The notes: generated by a model not told the origin, from the sequence alone. A stretch of 38,427 nucleotides of DNA from an uncultured Eubacteriales bacterium (GCA_900544705.1 UQWH01000014.1:1-38427); one strand, 5' to 3'; positions 16,388 to 25,236 are shown, numbered from the stretch's first letter. Made by a program: numbers and translations.

Positions 16388-19300
16388 ATATCGGCTGATC
16401 CTATCCAACAGAGATTTCTACCAGGAGATCGAACTGACCTCCACGATGGAGGAAGTGCGCATCGGCACGGACGTGGACTGTGACGTCCGCCTGCGCAGGG
16501 AGCTGTTTTTTGAGCCGGTCAGCCTGACGCTCCGGCGGGACGGGGAAACATGGTCGGTGTTCTGCGCAGACAATTTCTATCTGAACACCGGCGACGTCAG
16601 AAAGCTGATGGCGCGGAAGCTGACCCACGGCGACAGCTTTTCCCTGTGCTATCAGAACTCCGGCAATGAGGCGTTTCGCGCGGAATTCTCCATTGATTTC
16701 GAGAATGTCGGGCGGAAATACGAGCGTGCGATCGACATTTCTTCCAGCGCAGCGGTGCTGATCGGCGCGGAGCAAAACAACCATATTGTTCTTACCGGCC
16801 CTTATGTGCAGAACGACAGTCTCATTCTGCGGCAGCGCGGCGGCGTTCTTTTCCCGGAGATCCGCAGTACGACTTACGGCGTTTTTCACAACGGCAAGCG
16901 CATGAAGGACGAGGCGATTTGCGACAGAGATTTTTTCTCCCTCTCGGACTACAGCTTTTACTACCGCGGCGGCCGCCTGTGGACGGAGATTCGCGAGGAT
17001 ATGCAGATCTGCGGCCTGCCCTGCTTTGAATATCCGAATCCGTACCACTACCCCGCGTTCAGCCGGAACGTACGCTTGCAGACCCGGCTCTCGCAGGAGG
17101 AGATCGAGGTGCTGGATCCGCCGGCACGCGCGGAAAAGCCGCGGGCCAATTTGCTGATGCGCCTGCTTCCCTCCGTCGGAATGCTTGCGGCTTCTGCGGT
17201 GATGGCGGCGATGGGCGGCGCCATGGTCATTTTCAGCGCGGTCACCGGTGGGATCTCCATCGTTACGGCAGTGCTCGGCGTGGTCCAGAGCAAGCGCGAC
17301 TTCCGGAAGAGCAGCCGGGAGCGCGTGGAAAAATATGAGAGCTATATCGAGCGGAAACGCCGCGAGATCGAAGAATGCCGCGAAAATGAACGCCGGAATC
17401 TGGAGCAGATCTATCCTTCTATGGAGGAGGAAAAACGACGGCTGACGGCGTTTTCCCCTGAGCTGTTTGACCGCAGCCCGGAGAGCGAGGATTTTCTGGA
17501 CGTCCGCCTTGGCACCGGAAGCGTCCGCGCCCTGCGTGGGATCAAGTATAAGAAGCAGGAGCGGCTGGAGGTGGCGGACGACTTGCAGCAGCTTCCCGAG
17601 GCGCTGGCCGAGGAGTATGCCTATGTGCATAACGCCCCCATTGTCTGCCCGCTGAAGGCGGCGGGTGCGGTCGGCGTGACGGGTGCAGAGCCGCTGCGCT
17701 TTGCCATGCTGAAGGATATGGTGCTGGACCTTTGCGCGCGGCAGTATCATGCGGACTTCCGCCTGCTTTTTGTTGCGGCGCCGGAACACCGCGGCCGCAT
17801 TGTTTGGCTGCGCCATCTGCCGAATGTGGAAAACGGCGTGACGGGCACGCGGAATATCGTCTGCGACGACGACAGCAAAAACCTGATTTTTGAGTACCTG
17901 TATAAGGAATTGACGCTCCGGGAACAGAGCAAGAGAACGGCACCGCATCTGCTGGTTTTCTTCTATGACGAATACAGCTTCAAGAGCCATCCGGTTTCCA
18001 AATTTGTGGAGAATGCGGCGAAGCTGGGCGTTACCTTCCTTTTCTTTGCAGACCGGAAGGACGAGATCCCGCAGGGATGCAGCTATCTGATCTCCCTGCA
18101 GAACGCTTCGACCGGCCTGCTGATCGACACCGCAGACAGCGAAAAGTCAATGATCTTCCGCTATCCGGCCGTTTCGGATCAGGAGGCTTCCGGCTTCGCG
18201 GAAATGCTGGCGCCGGTCTATACGGAGGAGATCTCGCTGGAAAGCTCTCTGACAAAGAACATTTCTCTGTTTGAGCTGCTGCACATCCTCACGGCAGAGG
18301 ACTTGAATCTGGCGGAGCGCTGGATGGCATCGCGGGTCGATCGTTCGATGGCCGCCCCGCTGGGCGTTGCGAAAAGCGGCGTTGTCAGTCTGGATCTGCA
18401 CGACAAGGCGCACGGCCCGCACGGCCTGGTCGCCGGTACGACCGGTTCCGGTAAATCGGAACTGCTGCAGACGTATATCCTTTCCATGTCGACGCTCTTC
18501 CACCCCTATGAGGTGGCCTTTGTCATCATCGACTTCAAGGGCGGCGGCATGGTCAACCAGTTCCGCAGCCTGCCCCATCTTCTGGGTACGATTACGAACA
18601 TCGACGGCCGGGAGATCGACCGCTCTCTGCGGTCGATCAAGGCAGAGCTTCTCAAGCGCCAGCGCCTGTTTGCCGAAACAGAGGTCAATCACATTGACAA
18701 ATATATCCGCAAATACCGCGCGGGCGAGGCGTCCGTGCCGCTGCCGCATCTGATCATCATTGTTGATGAATTTGCGGAGCTGAAAGCGGAGCAGCCGGAA
18801 TTCATGAAAGAACTCATCTCCGCCGCGCGGATCGGCCGGAGTTTGGGCGTCCATCTGATTCTGGCAACGCAGAAGCCCTCCGGACAGGTAAATGAGCAGA
18901 TCTGGTCGAACTCCCGCTTTAAGCTCTGCCTGAAGGTGCAGAGTCAGGAGGACAGCAATGAGGTGCTGAAATCTCCGCTTGCCGCGGAGATCAAAGAACC
19001 CGGCCGCGCGTATCTGCAGGTGGGCAATAATGAGATCTTTGAACTGTTCCAGTCCGCCTACAGCGGAGCCCCGGCGAGGACGGATCCGGAGGACACGAAG
19101 GAGTTTGCCATCTACAGTCTGACCGACTGGGGGAAACGCACGCCGGTCTTTGTCCAGAAAAAGAAGAAGAACGGCGAGGAAAGCCTGACGCAGCTGGACG
19201 CGGTCGTCCGCTATGTCAGCGAGTACACGCAGCGGGCGCACATCCGCAAGCTGCCGGATATCTGTCTGCCGCCGCTGCGCAGTGTGATCGAGTTCCCGCA

Positions 19301-20876
19301 GAAAGCACAGGCGCTTCCCGAGTATTCTACCACGGCGCTTTTGGGCATCTATGACGACCCGGATGCGCAGTATCAGGGGAATTATGCCGTAGACCTGTCC
19401 CAGAACAACGGGATGATCATCGGTTCGGCGCAGTCCGGCAAGACCAATCTATTACAGACGATCATCCGCAGCCTTGCCTCGTACTATACGCCGCAGGAGG
19501 TCAATATCTACATCATCGACTTTGCCTCCATGGTACTGCGCAACTTTGAGGACCTGCACCATGTCGGCGGCGTCGTAACCCCTGCGGAGGATGAAAAACT
19601 GAAAAACCTGATGAAGCTGCTGCTTGGCGAGATCGAAACGAGAAAGGAAAAGCTAATGTCCATCGGCGTCAGCTCCTTCACGGCCTATCGCGAAGCGGGC
19701 AGGACGGATCTGCCGCAGATCGTTTTGCTGATCGACAACCTGACAGCGCTGAAGGAACTGTATTTCCAAGAGGACGATGAGCTCCTGCGGCTGTGCCGCG
19801 AGGGCCTGACGGTCGGCATTAGCGTGATCATTGCCAATGCGCAGACTGCGGGCATCGGCTATAAATACCTGAGCAACTTTGCCTGCCGCATCGCGCTGTT
19901 CTGCAACGACTCCGGGGAATACAACGCGCTGTTTGACCATTGCCGTGCGCGCGGCGAGGACATCCCCGGCCGCGGCATCGTAGAAGTGGACAAGGCGCAT
20001 CTGGATTGCCAGATGTTCCGGGCTTTTGCAGGCGAGCGGGAGATCGAACGGGTGCAGGAGATCCGGGCGTTTATCGCGGAAATCAATGCGAAGGAAGGCT
20101 CCGCGCCGGCGCGCAGAATTCCGGTCATTCCTAAGATCCTGACACCGCAGCTTGCCGCGCAGCTTTCCGTGCCGAAAACAAAGCGCTTTGCGGTGATGCT
20201 CGGCCTAAACTATGCGGATGTGACGCCGTACACGATCGACTTTGCAAATCTCGGCGCACTGGCGATCACGGGCAGGGAAGGCAGCGGACGCCACAATTTC
20301 ATTCGCTATGCGGTGCAGGCGCTCCGCGGCGGCGCGCCGGAGCAGGTGCGGCTGTTTGTCGTGGACGGGATCGAGAAGCGGCTGAGCTGCCTGCGTCCGG
20401 AGGCGGAGGCGTATTCCGTGGCCGCGCAGGACGCGCCGCGTCTGCTGTGCAGCATGGAGGAAGAACTGAAGCTGCGCTACGATGCGCTGGTCGCCGGAGA
20501 GGAAACACTTCTGGAGCGCGCGCCGCTGCTGCTTCTGGTGCTTGACGGGATGGATGCGCTCACGGCAGCCGGCGCGGATGCCAAGAGCCTGAATGCATAC
20601 AAAAACATCATCTCAAAGTACAGGAATCTGAATGTCGCCATTTTGATCTGCGGTTTCGAGAATACCAATATTCCCTATAGCGCACCGGAGATCGTCAAGA
20701 ATCTGCGCGATGCAAAGCATTTCCTCTTCTTTGATGATGTGGCGTCGATGAAGATCTTTGACCTTCCGCTGGCGGTGCAGCGTGCATACAAAAAACCGAT
20801 CGAGCCGGGCGACTGCTATTATATTCGGGATAACAGTTTTGTGAAACTCAAGAGCGTAAAGTGTCGCGAAAGATGA
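16377..20876 (+). CDS. essC: EssC-type FtsK/SpoIIIE ATPase, motor of a type VIIb secretion system
   Basis: A 1499-aa membrane ATPase that drives WXG100/effector export. Residues 1-215 form two degenerate FHA-like domains (EVRIGTDVDCDVRL; VLIGAEQNNHIVL). Residues about 262-307 hold two membrane helices (LLPSVGMLAASAVMAAMGGAM and VIFSAVTGGISIVTAVLGVV), then a basic coiled stretch. Three ATPase domains follow. D1 has Walker A GTTGSGKS (687-694) with VIIDFKGGG and IIIVDEFAEL. D2 has GSAQSGKT (1016-1023) with IYIIDFASM. D3 has GREGSGRH (1299-1306), in which the P-loop Lys is Arg, so D3 probably cannot hydrolyse ATP, as is common for D3 of T7 ATPases. Length and order match EssC/YukB. No separate EssA, EssB or EsaA gene is seen nearby. 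Confidence 0.95.
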   Translation: MENRYRLILSNRDFYQEIELTSTMEEVRIGTDVDCDVRLRRELFFEPVSLTLRRDGETWSVFCADNFYLNTGDVRKLMARKLTHGDSFSLCYQNSGNEAFRAEFSIDFENVGRKYERAIDISSSAAVLIGAEQNNHIVLTGPYVQNDSLILRQRGGVLFPEIRSTTYGVFHNGKRMKDEAICDRDFFSLSDYSFYYRGGRLWTEIREDMQICGLPCFEYPNPYHYPAFSRNVRLQTRLSQEEIEVLDPPARAEKPRANLLMRLLPSVGMLAASAVMAAMGGAMVIFSAVTGGISIVTAVLGVVQSKRDFRKSSRERVEKYESYIERKRREIEECRENERRNLEQIYPSMEEEKRRLTAFSPELFDRSPESEDFLDVRLGTGSVRALRGIKYKKQERLEVADDLQQLPEALAEEYAYVHNAPIVCPLKAAGAVGVTGAEPLRFAMLKDMVLDLCARQYHADFRLLFVAAPEHRGRIVWLRHLPNVENGVTGTRNIVCDDDSKNLIFEYLYKELTLREQSKRTAPHLLVFFYDEYSFKSHPVSKFVENAAKLGVTFLFFADRKDEIPQGCSYLISLQNASTGLLIDTADSEKSMIFRYPAVSDQEASGFAEMLAPVYTEEISLESSLTKNISLFELLHILTAEDLNLAERWMASRVDRSMAAPLGVAKSGVVSLDLHDKAHGPHGLVAGTTGSGKSELLQTYILSMSTLFHPYEVAFVIIDFKGGGMVNQFRSLPHLLGTITNIDGREIDRSLRSIKAELLKRQRLFAETEVNHIDKYIRKYRAGEASVPLPHLIIIVDEFAELKAEQPEFMKELISAARIGRSLGVHLILATQKPSGQVNEQIWSNSRFKLCLKVQSQEDSNEVLKSPLAAEIKEPGRAYLQVGNNEIFELFQSAYSGAPARTDPEDTKEFAIYSLTDWGKRTPVFVQKKKKNGEESLTQLDAVVRYVSEYTQRAHIRKLPDICLPPLRSVIEFPQKAQALPEYSTTALLGIYDDPDAQYQGNYAVDLSQNNGMIIGSAQSGKTNLLQTIIRSLASYYTPQEVNIYIIDFASMVLRNFEDLHHVGGVVTPAEDEKLKNLMKLLLGEIETRKEKLMSIGVSSFTAYREAGRTDLPQIVLLIDNLTALKELYFQEDDELLRLCREGLTVGISVIIANAQTAGIGYKYLSNFACRIALFCNDSGEYNALFDHCRARGEDIPGRGIVEVDKAHLDCQMFRAFAGEREIERVQEIRAFIAEINAKEGSAPARRIPVIPKILTPQLAAQLSVPKTKRFAVMLGLNYADVTPYTIDFANLGALAITGREGSGRHNFIRYAVQALRGGAPEQVRLFVVDGIEKRLSCLRPEAEAYSVAAQDAPRLLCSMEEELKLRYDALVAGEETLLERAPLLLLVLDGMDALTAAGADAKSLNAYKNIISKYRNLNVAILICGFENTNIPYSAPEIVKNLRDAKHFLFFDDVASMKIFDLPLAVQRAYKKPIEPGDCYYIRDNSFVKLKSVKCRER

Positions 20877-20924
20877 TAAAATGCTGTACAAAACGGAAGA
20901 AAGGACCAAAATGCCCTGCACGTA

Positions 20925-20953
20925 TTGACAGATATTTCCTTTTCTGGTATAAT
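20925..20953 (+). promoter_or_regulatory. Consensus promoter of the WXG100 gene
   Basis: Perfect -35 TTGACA (20925-20930), 17-base spacer, perfect -10 TATAAT (20948-20953). It gives a leader of about 75 bases with a small imperfect hairpin and an AGGAGG site (21023-21028). A separate strong promoter lets the secreted WXG100 protein be made in excess over the machine. Confidence 0.9.
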
Positions 20954-21036
20954 TACATTAATTCACAAACCAACCACAGGAAAAGATATATTCCGGTTTC
21001 CCGGTCTATATAAATCAACAACAGGAGGAACATAGA

Positions 21037-21330
21037 ATGGCAAATCAGATTAGAATGACCCCCGATGTTATGCGCCAGAGAGCAAACGAATACCGCACCC
21101 AGGGCGAGGCGGTTAACGAAGTGATTTCTAAGATGGACCAGCTCCTCGGCCAGCTCCAGAGCGAGTGGGAGGGCAATGCAAGTGAAGCCTATGCCGCCCG
21201 CTATCAGGAATTGAAGCCCGGATTCCAGAAGGCTTCCGAACTCATTTATGAGATCGCTTCCGCGCTGGATTCGACTGCAAAGATCGTCGAAGAGACCGAC
21301 AATGCGATCGCCGGTCAGTTCAGAGCATAA
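21037..21330 (+). CDS. WXG100 family secreted protein
   Basis: A 97-aa helical hairpin protein, the hallmark substrate of type VII secretion. The turn motif is W44-E45-G46, in QSEWEGNASEAYAARY. Helix 1 is MRQRANEYRTQGEAVNEVISKMDQLLGQL and helix 2 runs from about residue 50 to 90. The C-terminal tail IVEETDNAIAGQ resembles that of EsxA homologs. There is no signal peptide. The start is ATG 21037 with AGGAGG eight bases upstream. It has its own consensus promoter and is followed by a weak terminator. Such proteins are exported as dimers and are often needed for export of larger effectors. Confidence 0.93.
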   Translation: MANQIRMTPDVMRQRANEYRTQGEAVNEVISKMDQLLGQLQSEWEGNASEAYAARYQELKPGFQKASELIYEIASALDSTAKIVEETDNAIAGQFRA

Positions 21331-21342
21331 GTGCGCCTTTTT

Positions 21343-21374
21343 ACAGCGGCTCCCCCGGACGGGGGAACCGCTGT
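21343..21374 (+). terminator. Leaky terminator / attenuator after the WXG100 gene
   Basis: Arms ACAGCGGCTCCCCC and GGGGGAACCGCTGT pair with one mismatch around loop GGAC. The tail is only GTTGTGC, without a U run, so read-through into the downstream genes is likely. This would give much WXG100 and less of the following proteins. Confidence 0.6.
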
Positions 21375-21484
21375 TGTGCTATGAAGGCAAAAACAATGTT
21401 GGATAAAACCGGAAGAGTAGGGCAGAAATGTTCTTTCCCGTTCTTCTGTGGGATATTTTATGCGCGGAGAGGTGGAAAACGCCG

Positions 21485-21907
21485 ATGAGTGAGCGGTCTT
21501 GGCTTGAATGGAAAAAAGACTGGTGCCAGGAGCAGGTCTATGATCTCAATAAAAAGATTCGTGACGCGAGAAATGCGCGGGAATCGCTGGAAGCCTTCCT
21601 GAGGTCTGTGCAGAACAAGCAGTCGGAGCACCTGGAGGCGATCGGAAGAAAGCAAAACAGCGTGGACAGGGTAACGGGCAGCTGCAAAAACTGCAAGGTC
21701 GCCGATAAGTATGCAAAGGCGAATCAGAAAAACATCGGCGGCGCATCTGCCAAAAAAGTCAAAGCGGCCTATGCCGGCCTGCTGTCTCAGGGGAGAAGGA
21801 AGCTGCAAAGTTATCAGAATCAGATCGACGACTGGAGCGCACAGATCAGCGGCCACCGCCAGAGAATCTGGCAGATCAACCGGGCGCTTTCTGCGCTGGA
21901 TGACTGA
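21485..21907 (+). CDS. Small coiled-coil protein of the type VII effector module (DUF5082-like)
   Basis: A 140-aa, highly helical, charged protein (MSERSWLEWKKDWCQEQVYDLNKKI...). It contains a C-x2-C pair (SCKNCKVADKY) in a short linker between two long helices; the second ends in HRQRIWQINRALSALDD. Size, heptad character and position right after WXG100 resemble DUF5082/YwqH-type partner proteins of T7SSb toxins, but I cannot confirm family membership by eye. I chose ATG 21485 because a GAGAGGTGG site precedes it; the longer frame from 21428 adds residues that do not look coding. It may be an export chaperone or part of the effector complex. Confidence 0.7.
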   Translation: MSERSWLEWKKDWCQEQVYDLNKKIRDARNARESLEAFLRSVQNKQSEHLEAIGRKQNSVDRVTGSCKNCKVADKYAKANQKNIGGASAKKVKAAYAGLLSQGRRKLQSYQNQIDDWSAQISGHRQRIWQINRALSALDD

Positions 21908-21919
21908 GAGGAAAGAAAT

Positions 21920-22249
21920 ATGGCAGACGTGATATACGATTCCGGCGAGATCTCTGCTGCGGTGAATAAAATCCGTACATACGGGAGTATGCTTGCGCAG
22001 AGCATGGAGGCATATCTCTCCATCCTGGAGCAGCTTTGCGGAGACGCCGTGAACGATGACAAGATATGCGCACGGATCGCGTCGCTCCGGGAACGCGCCG
22101 CTGCACATCCGCAGGCGATCGAAACGGAATGTGAGCGCTTGCGGAAGGCCAGTGCGGCGGCGATTTCCAGCGTGGAAGCGCTGGAGGCCAGCTGCGGCTT
22201 CGCGGCGATGGACGGTTGGATCGCCAACCTGCTCGCCGGGCTGTTTTGA
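21920..22249 (+). CDS. Small helical protein of the type VII effector module
   Basis: A 109-aa helical protein of unknown family (MADVIYDSGEISAAVNKIRTYGSML...). It has no signal peptide and no WXG motif, although GWIANLLAGLF closes the chain. The start ATG 21920 lies 12 bases past the previous gene with a GAGAGGAAAG site, and the next gene starts 12 bases after its stop. Size and context suggest a WXG100-like or Lap-type targeting partner for the large effector downstream; this rests on position only. Confidence 0.65.
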   Translation: MADVIYDSGEISAAVNKIRTYGSMLAQSMEAYLSILEQLCGDAVNDDKICARIASLRERAAAHPQAIETECERLRKASAAAISSVEALEASCGFAAMDGWIANLLAGLF

Positions 22250-22261
22250 GGAGGAAGAAGA

Positions 22262-22534
22262 ATGTCCGAGATTAAGGCAAATCCGCGCCTTATGCGGGAA
22301 TACGAGGCAAAGCTGAATGCGCTGAGCCGGCAGGTTCGCGGCAGGACGTTGTCCCTTTCCCTTTCAAATTCCAAGGGTGCGATGGTGCAGGAGCTTCAGA
22401 CTGCCGCAGAGGATATGCAGAAAGTCGGGGAGGCGCTGGCAGAACTGTTTGAAAAGACGGCACAGGCCATCCGGACCGGCAGCTTGCTGTTTGAGCAGGC
22501 AGATAACGGTGCGGCAAAGGATTGGAAGGGCTGA
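22262..22534 (+). CDS. Small helical protein, YwqI/DUF5344-like
   Basis: A 90-aa helical hairpin (MSEIKANPRLMREYEAKLNAL...). The stretch SNSKGAMVQELQTAAEDMQKVGEALAELFEKTAQAI and the final LLFEQADNGAA match the general pattern of YwqI/DUF5344 and WXG100-like partners (turn with Asn/Gly, then a long helix ending in a D/N-rich tail). It starts at ATG 22262 with GAGGAGGAAG. It is likely a co-secreted targeting partner of the lipase encoded two genes downstream; the family assignment is tentative. Confidence 0.65.
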   Translation: MSEIKANPRLMREYEAKLNALSRQVRGRTLSLSLSNSKGAMVQELQTAAEDMQKVGEALAELFEKTAQAIRTGSLLFEQADNGAAKDWKG

Positions 22535-22577
22535 TGGTACCTGCGGCCGATCGAACGAAGGGAGGCACAATGGCGCG

Positions 22578-23405
22578 ATGAGATACTGTAAAAAAGTGCT
22601 TGCGCTTTTCTGCGTAGGGCTTATCCTATTTGGATTATGGGGGTGCAGCGGAAGAATGGAAAATCATGAAGATACGAAAACAAACAGACTGGACTTGCCG
22701 CCGGAGCATCTGGAACTGAATGAGCGCCAGCGGGAGATCCTGAAAAAGGAGAACCTGCCGCAGGACTACGACGAATTGTCGCAGACGCAGAAACGCGCGA
22801 TTTACCGCATGGAAAAGATGCTGTCCTATCTGGATGAAAAATACCCCGGCGTAGAGTTCCGCTATCTGGAGTATTCGGCTGGCTACTTTGATACCGAGTG
22901 GCTGTCCGTGTATCCTCGCGGCGGCTCTTCCAGCAGAGACATCGTTACGGTGCGTCCGGCGGACAATAACGAAAATGGAACGTTTACGGATAATTATATC
23001 GGCGTATATGTGCGGCCTTTTTATGAGGAAGCAATTGCGCAATATGTAAAGGACTATTTTCAGTCGGAGAATGTGCTGGTCATCGGGCCGGATTCCGTAA
23101 AGACATCGCTTGAAAGCACGGACGACGTGGAAGCCGGGAAGATCGCCGGGAACTGCAGCGGAAGCTGTAATATTTATTTCTATCAGAATTTGCCGGATGA
23201 AAAAATGAAAGAGTTCTGTGAATCGTTTGGCGCGTGGTGTGCGGAGAACGGGTATTCCGGCGATCATCTGGTAACGCTGGTGGAATCTCCGGAAAGGCTT
23301 GAGGAAATCTCTGAATTCAATCAGTACAGCTATTTGAACGAGGACACTTATACGCTGCAGTATCACTGCACGGTGAGCGAAAGCGGGACGGTGGATATCC
23401 TCTAA
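22578..23405 (+). CDS. Lipoprotein, candidate immunity protein to the adjacent lipase
   Basis: A 275-aa lipoprotein. The signal MRYCKKVLALFCVGLILFGLWGC ends in a lipobox with Cys23, so the mature protein is tethered to the outer face of the membrane. The mature part begins with a charged helical segment (LNERQREILKKENLPQDYDELSQTQKRAI) followed by an alpha/beta domain with PGVEFRYLEYSAGY, a pattern seen in clostridial lipoproteins of unknown role. Another Cys pair occurs in NCSGSCNIYF. I chose ATG 22578 because it gives the signal peptide; GGAGG lies 12 bases before it, and the frame upstream overlaps the previous gene. Placement directly before a lipase in a type VII locus suggests it blocks the enzyme at the cell surface. 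Confidence 0.78.
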   Translation: MRYCKKVLALFCVGLILFGLWGCSGRMENHEDTKTNRLDLPPEHLELNERQREILKKENLPQDYDELSQTQKRAIYRMEKMLSYLDEKYPGVEFRYLEYSAGYFDTEWLSVYPRGGSSSRDIVTVRPADNNENGTFTDNYIGVYVRPFYEEAIAQYVKDYFQSENVLVIGPDSVKTSLESTDDVEAGKIAGNCSGSCNIYFYQNLPDEKMKEFCESFGAWCAENGYSGDHLVTLVESPERLEEISEFNQYSYLNEDTYTLQYHCTVSESGTVDIL

Positions 23406-23443
23406 GGAAATGAAAGATGTTTTGAACAGAAAAGAGTGAAATC

Positions 23444-25186
23444 ATGGATATATCAGTAGAAGAACTCCTCCTGCTCGAAAACTTGACTTATATTGACGAA
23501 AAATTCAGAAAGGCGATCGGGAAGGATCTGAACCTTGCGTCCTACGACTCGCTCGGAAAGCTGCTGGATCAATTTACCCCGGAAGTTATGGATAAGCTGA
23601 TGCAATGCGGCGATCAGGCGGTTGACGGCGGCCTGACGAGCGGATATGAGTGGGCAGCCATGATCCAGAGCATGAAGAACAATCCGAACCTCTGTGCTTT
23701 GAAAATTGACAGAGAGAGTACCGCCATGCACGGCGGAGACGCAGGAAAGACGAAAGCCATCTGTTTTGTCAAACCGGATGGAAAGGCCATTGTCGCTTTC
23801 CGCGGCACGCTGGATGAAAACGAATGGGCAGACAACGTGTACGGTATGAGCGCCGTTGATACGCGCGCGCAGCGGGAGGCGCTTTATTATATTGAGAGCC
23901 TGAAATACGATGATATTACGGTCATCGGTCATTCCAAGGGCGGCAACAAGGCACAGTATGTGGGGATCCTGTCGGACAAGGTAACTGCCGCGATTTCGTT
24001 TGACGGTCAGGGCTTTTCCAAAGAGTTCCTTGAGACCTACTCGGAGGAGATCCGCAGAAACAGCGGAAAGGTCAGCTGCTACTCTCTGTCGACGGATTTT
24101 GTCCATGGCTTGCTGTACGCCCTCCCCGGCGCGCAGCAGTACTTTGTGAAGCCGGGCCGCGATGTTTCTTCCGTCGGCGAGAACCACTCTCCCAGTGCGT
24201 TCTTTGAGTTTACCGTCCCCAATTTCTTCGACGAGCTGCTCGGAAAATTCGGAGTGCCGCTGGGCGTAACGCTGAAAGAAGAGAACGGAAAGCCTTTCTT
24301 TCCTTACGTTTCCGAGGAAGATCCCAGCATGACCATGCTGCATCAGTTTACCACCTTTGTTCTGAACAACGCGTCTGCCGAGCAGAAGGCGGAGCTTTCG
24401 CAGTATCTTGGCGGTATGCTGGCACTGTTTCTCAAGAGCGTGCCCGAGGACCAGAAGGACGCGCATATGAAGGTCTGCCTTGAATACATCAACTCGAATC
24501 CGGAGCCGTTGGGCACGACGATCGCTTACCTCCTGAAGTACATGGAGGTCAATCAGGTGGATGGCAGCAAGGTCGCCGGCATGGTGGATGCGCTGTTCGG
24601 CAATTTCTTTTCCGGCCTGCTGAATACCCCGCTCGGCGCATATTTGCTGAACAAACTGCTCGATTATATGCACGGGAATCTGACCGACGGCAAAAAGAAT
24701 GTCCTCGGCCAGCAGGTTCTTCAAAAGCTGCTGGATCTGCTCCATATTGACATCAATGCCGCCGCCCTCTGGGATAGTATAGAGAGCGCTTACGGCCAGA
24801 TCGGCGACATTGATCCGAAAAATGCCTGCGCGGAGGGAACGATCCGGTCCAGCCATACGATGGACTATTCCCGGCGCAATCTTGATGTCATGATCACGGC
24901 GGCCAACCTTTTCCGGCAGTCTCCCGTGCCTGATGTTTCTCAGTGGACGGACTATGCTTCGGAGCCGTGGTATCATGAGCTTCCGGTCAGTCGGGTGATC
25001 CGTTCTGTCGGACAGTTCGGAGAGGAGCTGGAGCAGCGGAACCTTACGTACAAGGGGAAATTTGAAAGAGTTTTTTCCGACATCGGCGCAGCGGATGCTG
25101 CCGGTGCGAAGGCGGTTTCCGCGGCCTGCTCGGAAATGCAGTTAACCGGACGCCAGCTTTCCGTTCTGGCCAATTTGATCGGCTGA
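23444..25186 (+). CDS. Mbeg1-like (DUF2974) alpha/beta-hydrolase lipase, candidate type VII effector
   Basis: A 580-aa protein without a signal peptide. Residues about 90-270 form a lipase-like alpha/beta hydrolase: AIVAFRGTLDENEWADN is the oxyanion strand and GHSKGGNKA carries nucleophile Ser164. STDFVHG supplies the likely Asp218 and ENHSPS the likely His248, a complete triad with class-3-lipase spacing. ISFDGQGF after the nucleophile is typical of DUF2974. Residues about 300-580 are mainly helical, with a charged C-terminal part (LEQRNLTYKGKFERVFSDI). An N-terminal lipase with a helical C-terminal half recalls TslA, the Staphylococcus aureus type VII lipase toxin with reversed domain order. 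It lies 38 bases past the lipoprotein gene, last in the locus, with a strong terminator. It could instead act in the cytoplasm. Confidence 0.85.
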   Translation: MDISVEELLLLENLTYIDEKFRKAIGKDLNLASYDSLGKLLDQFTPEVMDKLMQCGDQAVDGGLTSGYEWAAMIQSMKNNPNLCALKIDRESTAMHGGDAGKTKAICFVKPDGKAIVAFRGTLDENEWADNVYGMSAVDTRAQREALYYIESLKYDDITVIGHSKGGNKAQYVGILSDKVTAAISFDGQGFSKEFLETYSEEIRRNSGKVSCYSLSTDFVHGLLYALPGAQQYFVKPGRDVSSVGENHSPSAFFEFTVPNFFDELLGKFGVPLGVTLKEENGKPFFPYVSEEDPSMTMLHQFTTFVLNNASAEQKAELSQYLGGMLALFLKSVPEDQKDAHMKVCLEYINSNPEPLGTTIAYLLKYMEVNQVDGSKVAGMVDALFGNFFSGLLNTPLGAYLLNKLLDYMHGNLTDGKKNVLGQQVLQKLLDLLHIDINAAALWDSIESAYGQIGDIDPKNACAEGTIRSSHTMDYSRRNLDVMITAANLFRQSPVPDVSQWTDYASEPWYHELPVSRVIRSVGQFGEELEQRNLTYKGKFERVFSDIGAADAAGAKAVSAACSEMQLTGRQLSVLANLIG

Positions 25187-25198
25187 TAAAAAATAAGG

Positions 25199-25236
25199 CC
25201 GCCGTGCAGATTTTATCTGCACGGCGGATTTTTTTG
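25199..25236. terminator. Strong terminator after the lipase gene
   Basis: A 12-bp perfect stem, CCGCCGTGCAGA / TCTGCACGGCGG, with loop TTTTA, followed by ATTTTTTTG. It closes the type VII transcript and, being symmetric with an A-rich left flank, may also end the minus-strand cotJC transcript, whose stop is at 25237-25239. Confidence 0.92.

Noticed and set aside
24980..25186. LXG domain at the C-terminus of the lipase
   Set aside because: The C-terminal part is helical, but no LxG motif or clear family pattern is visible; I describe it only as a helical C-terminal half.
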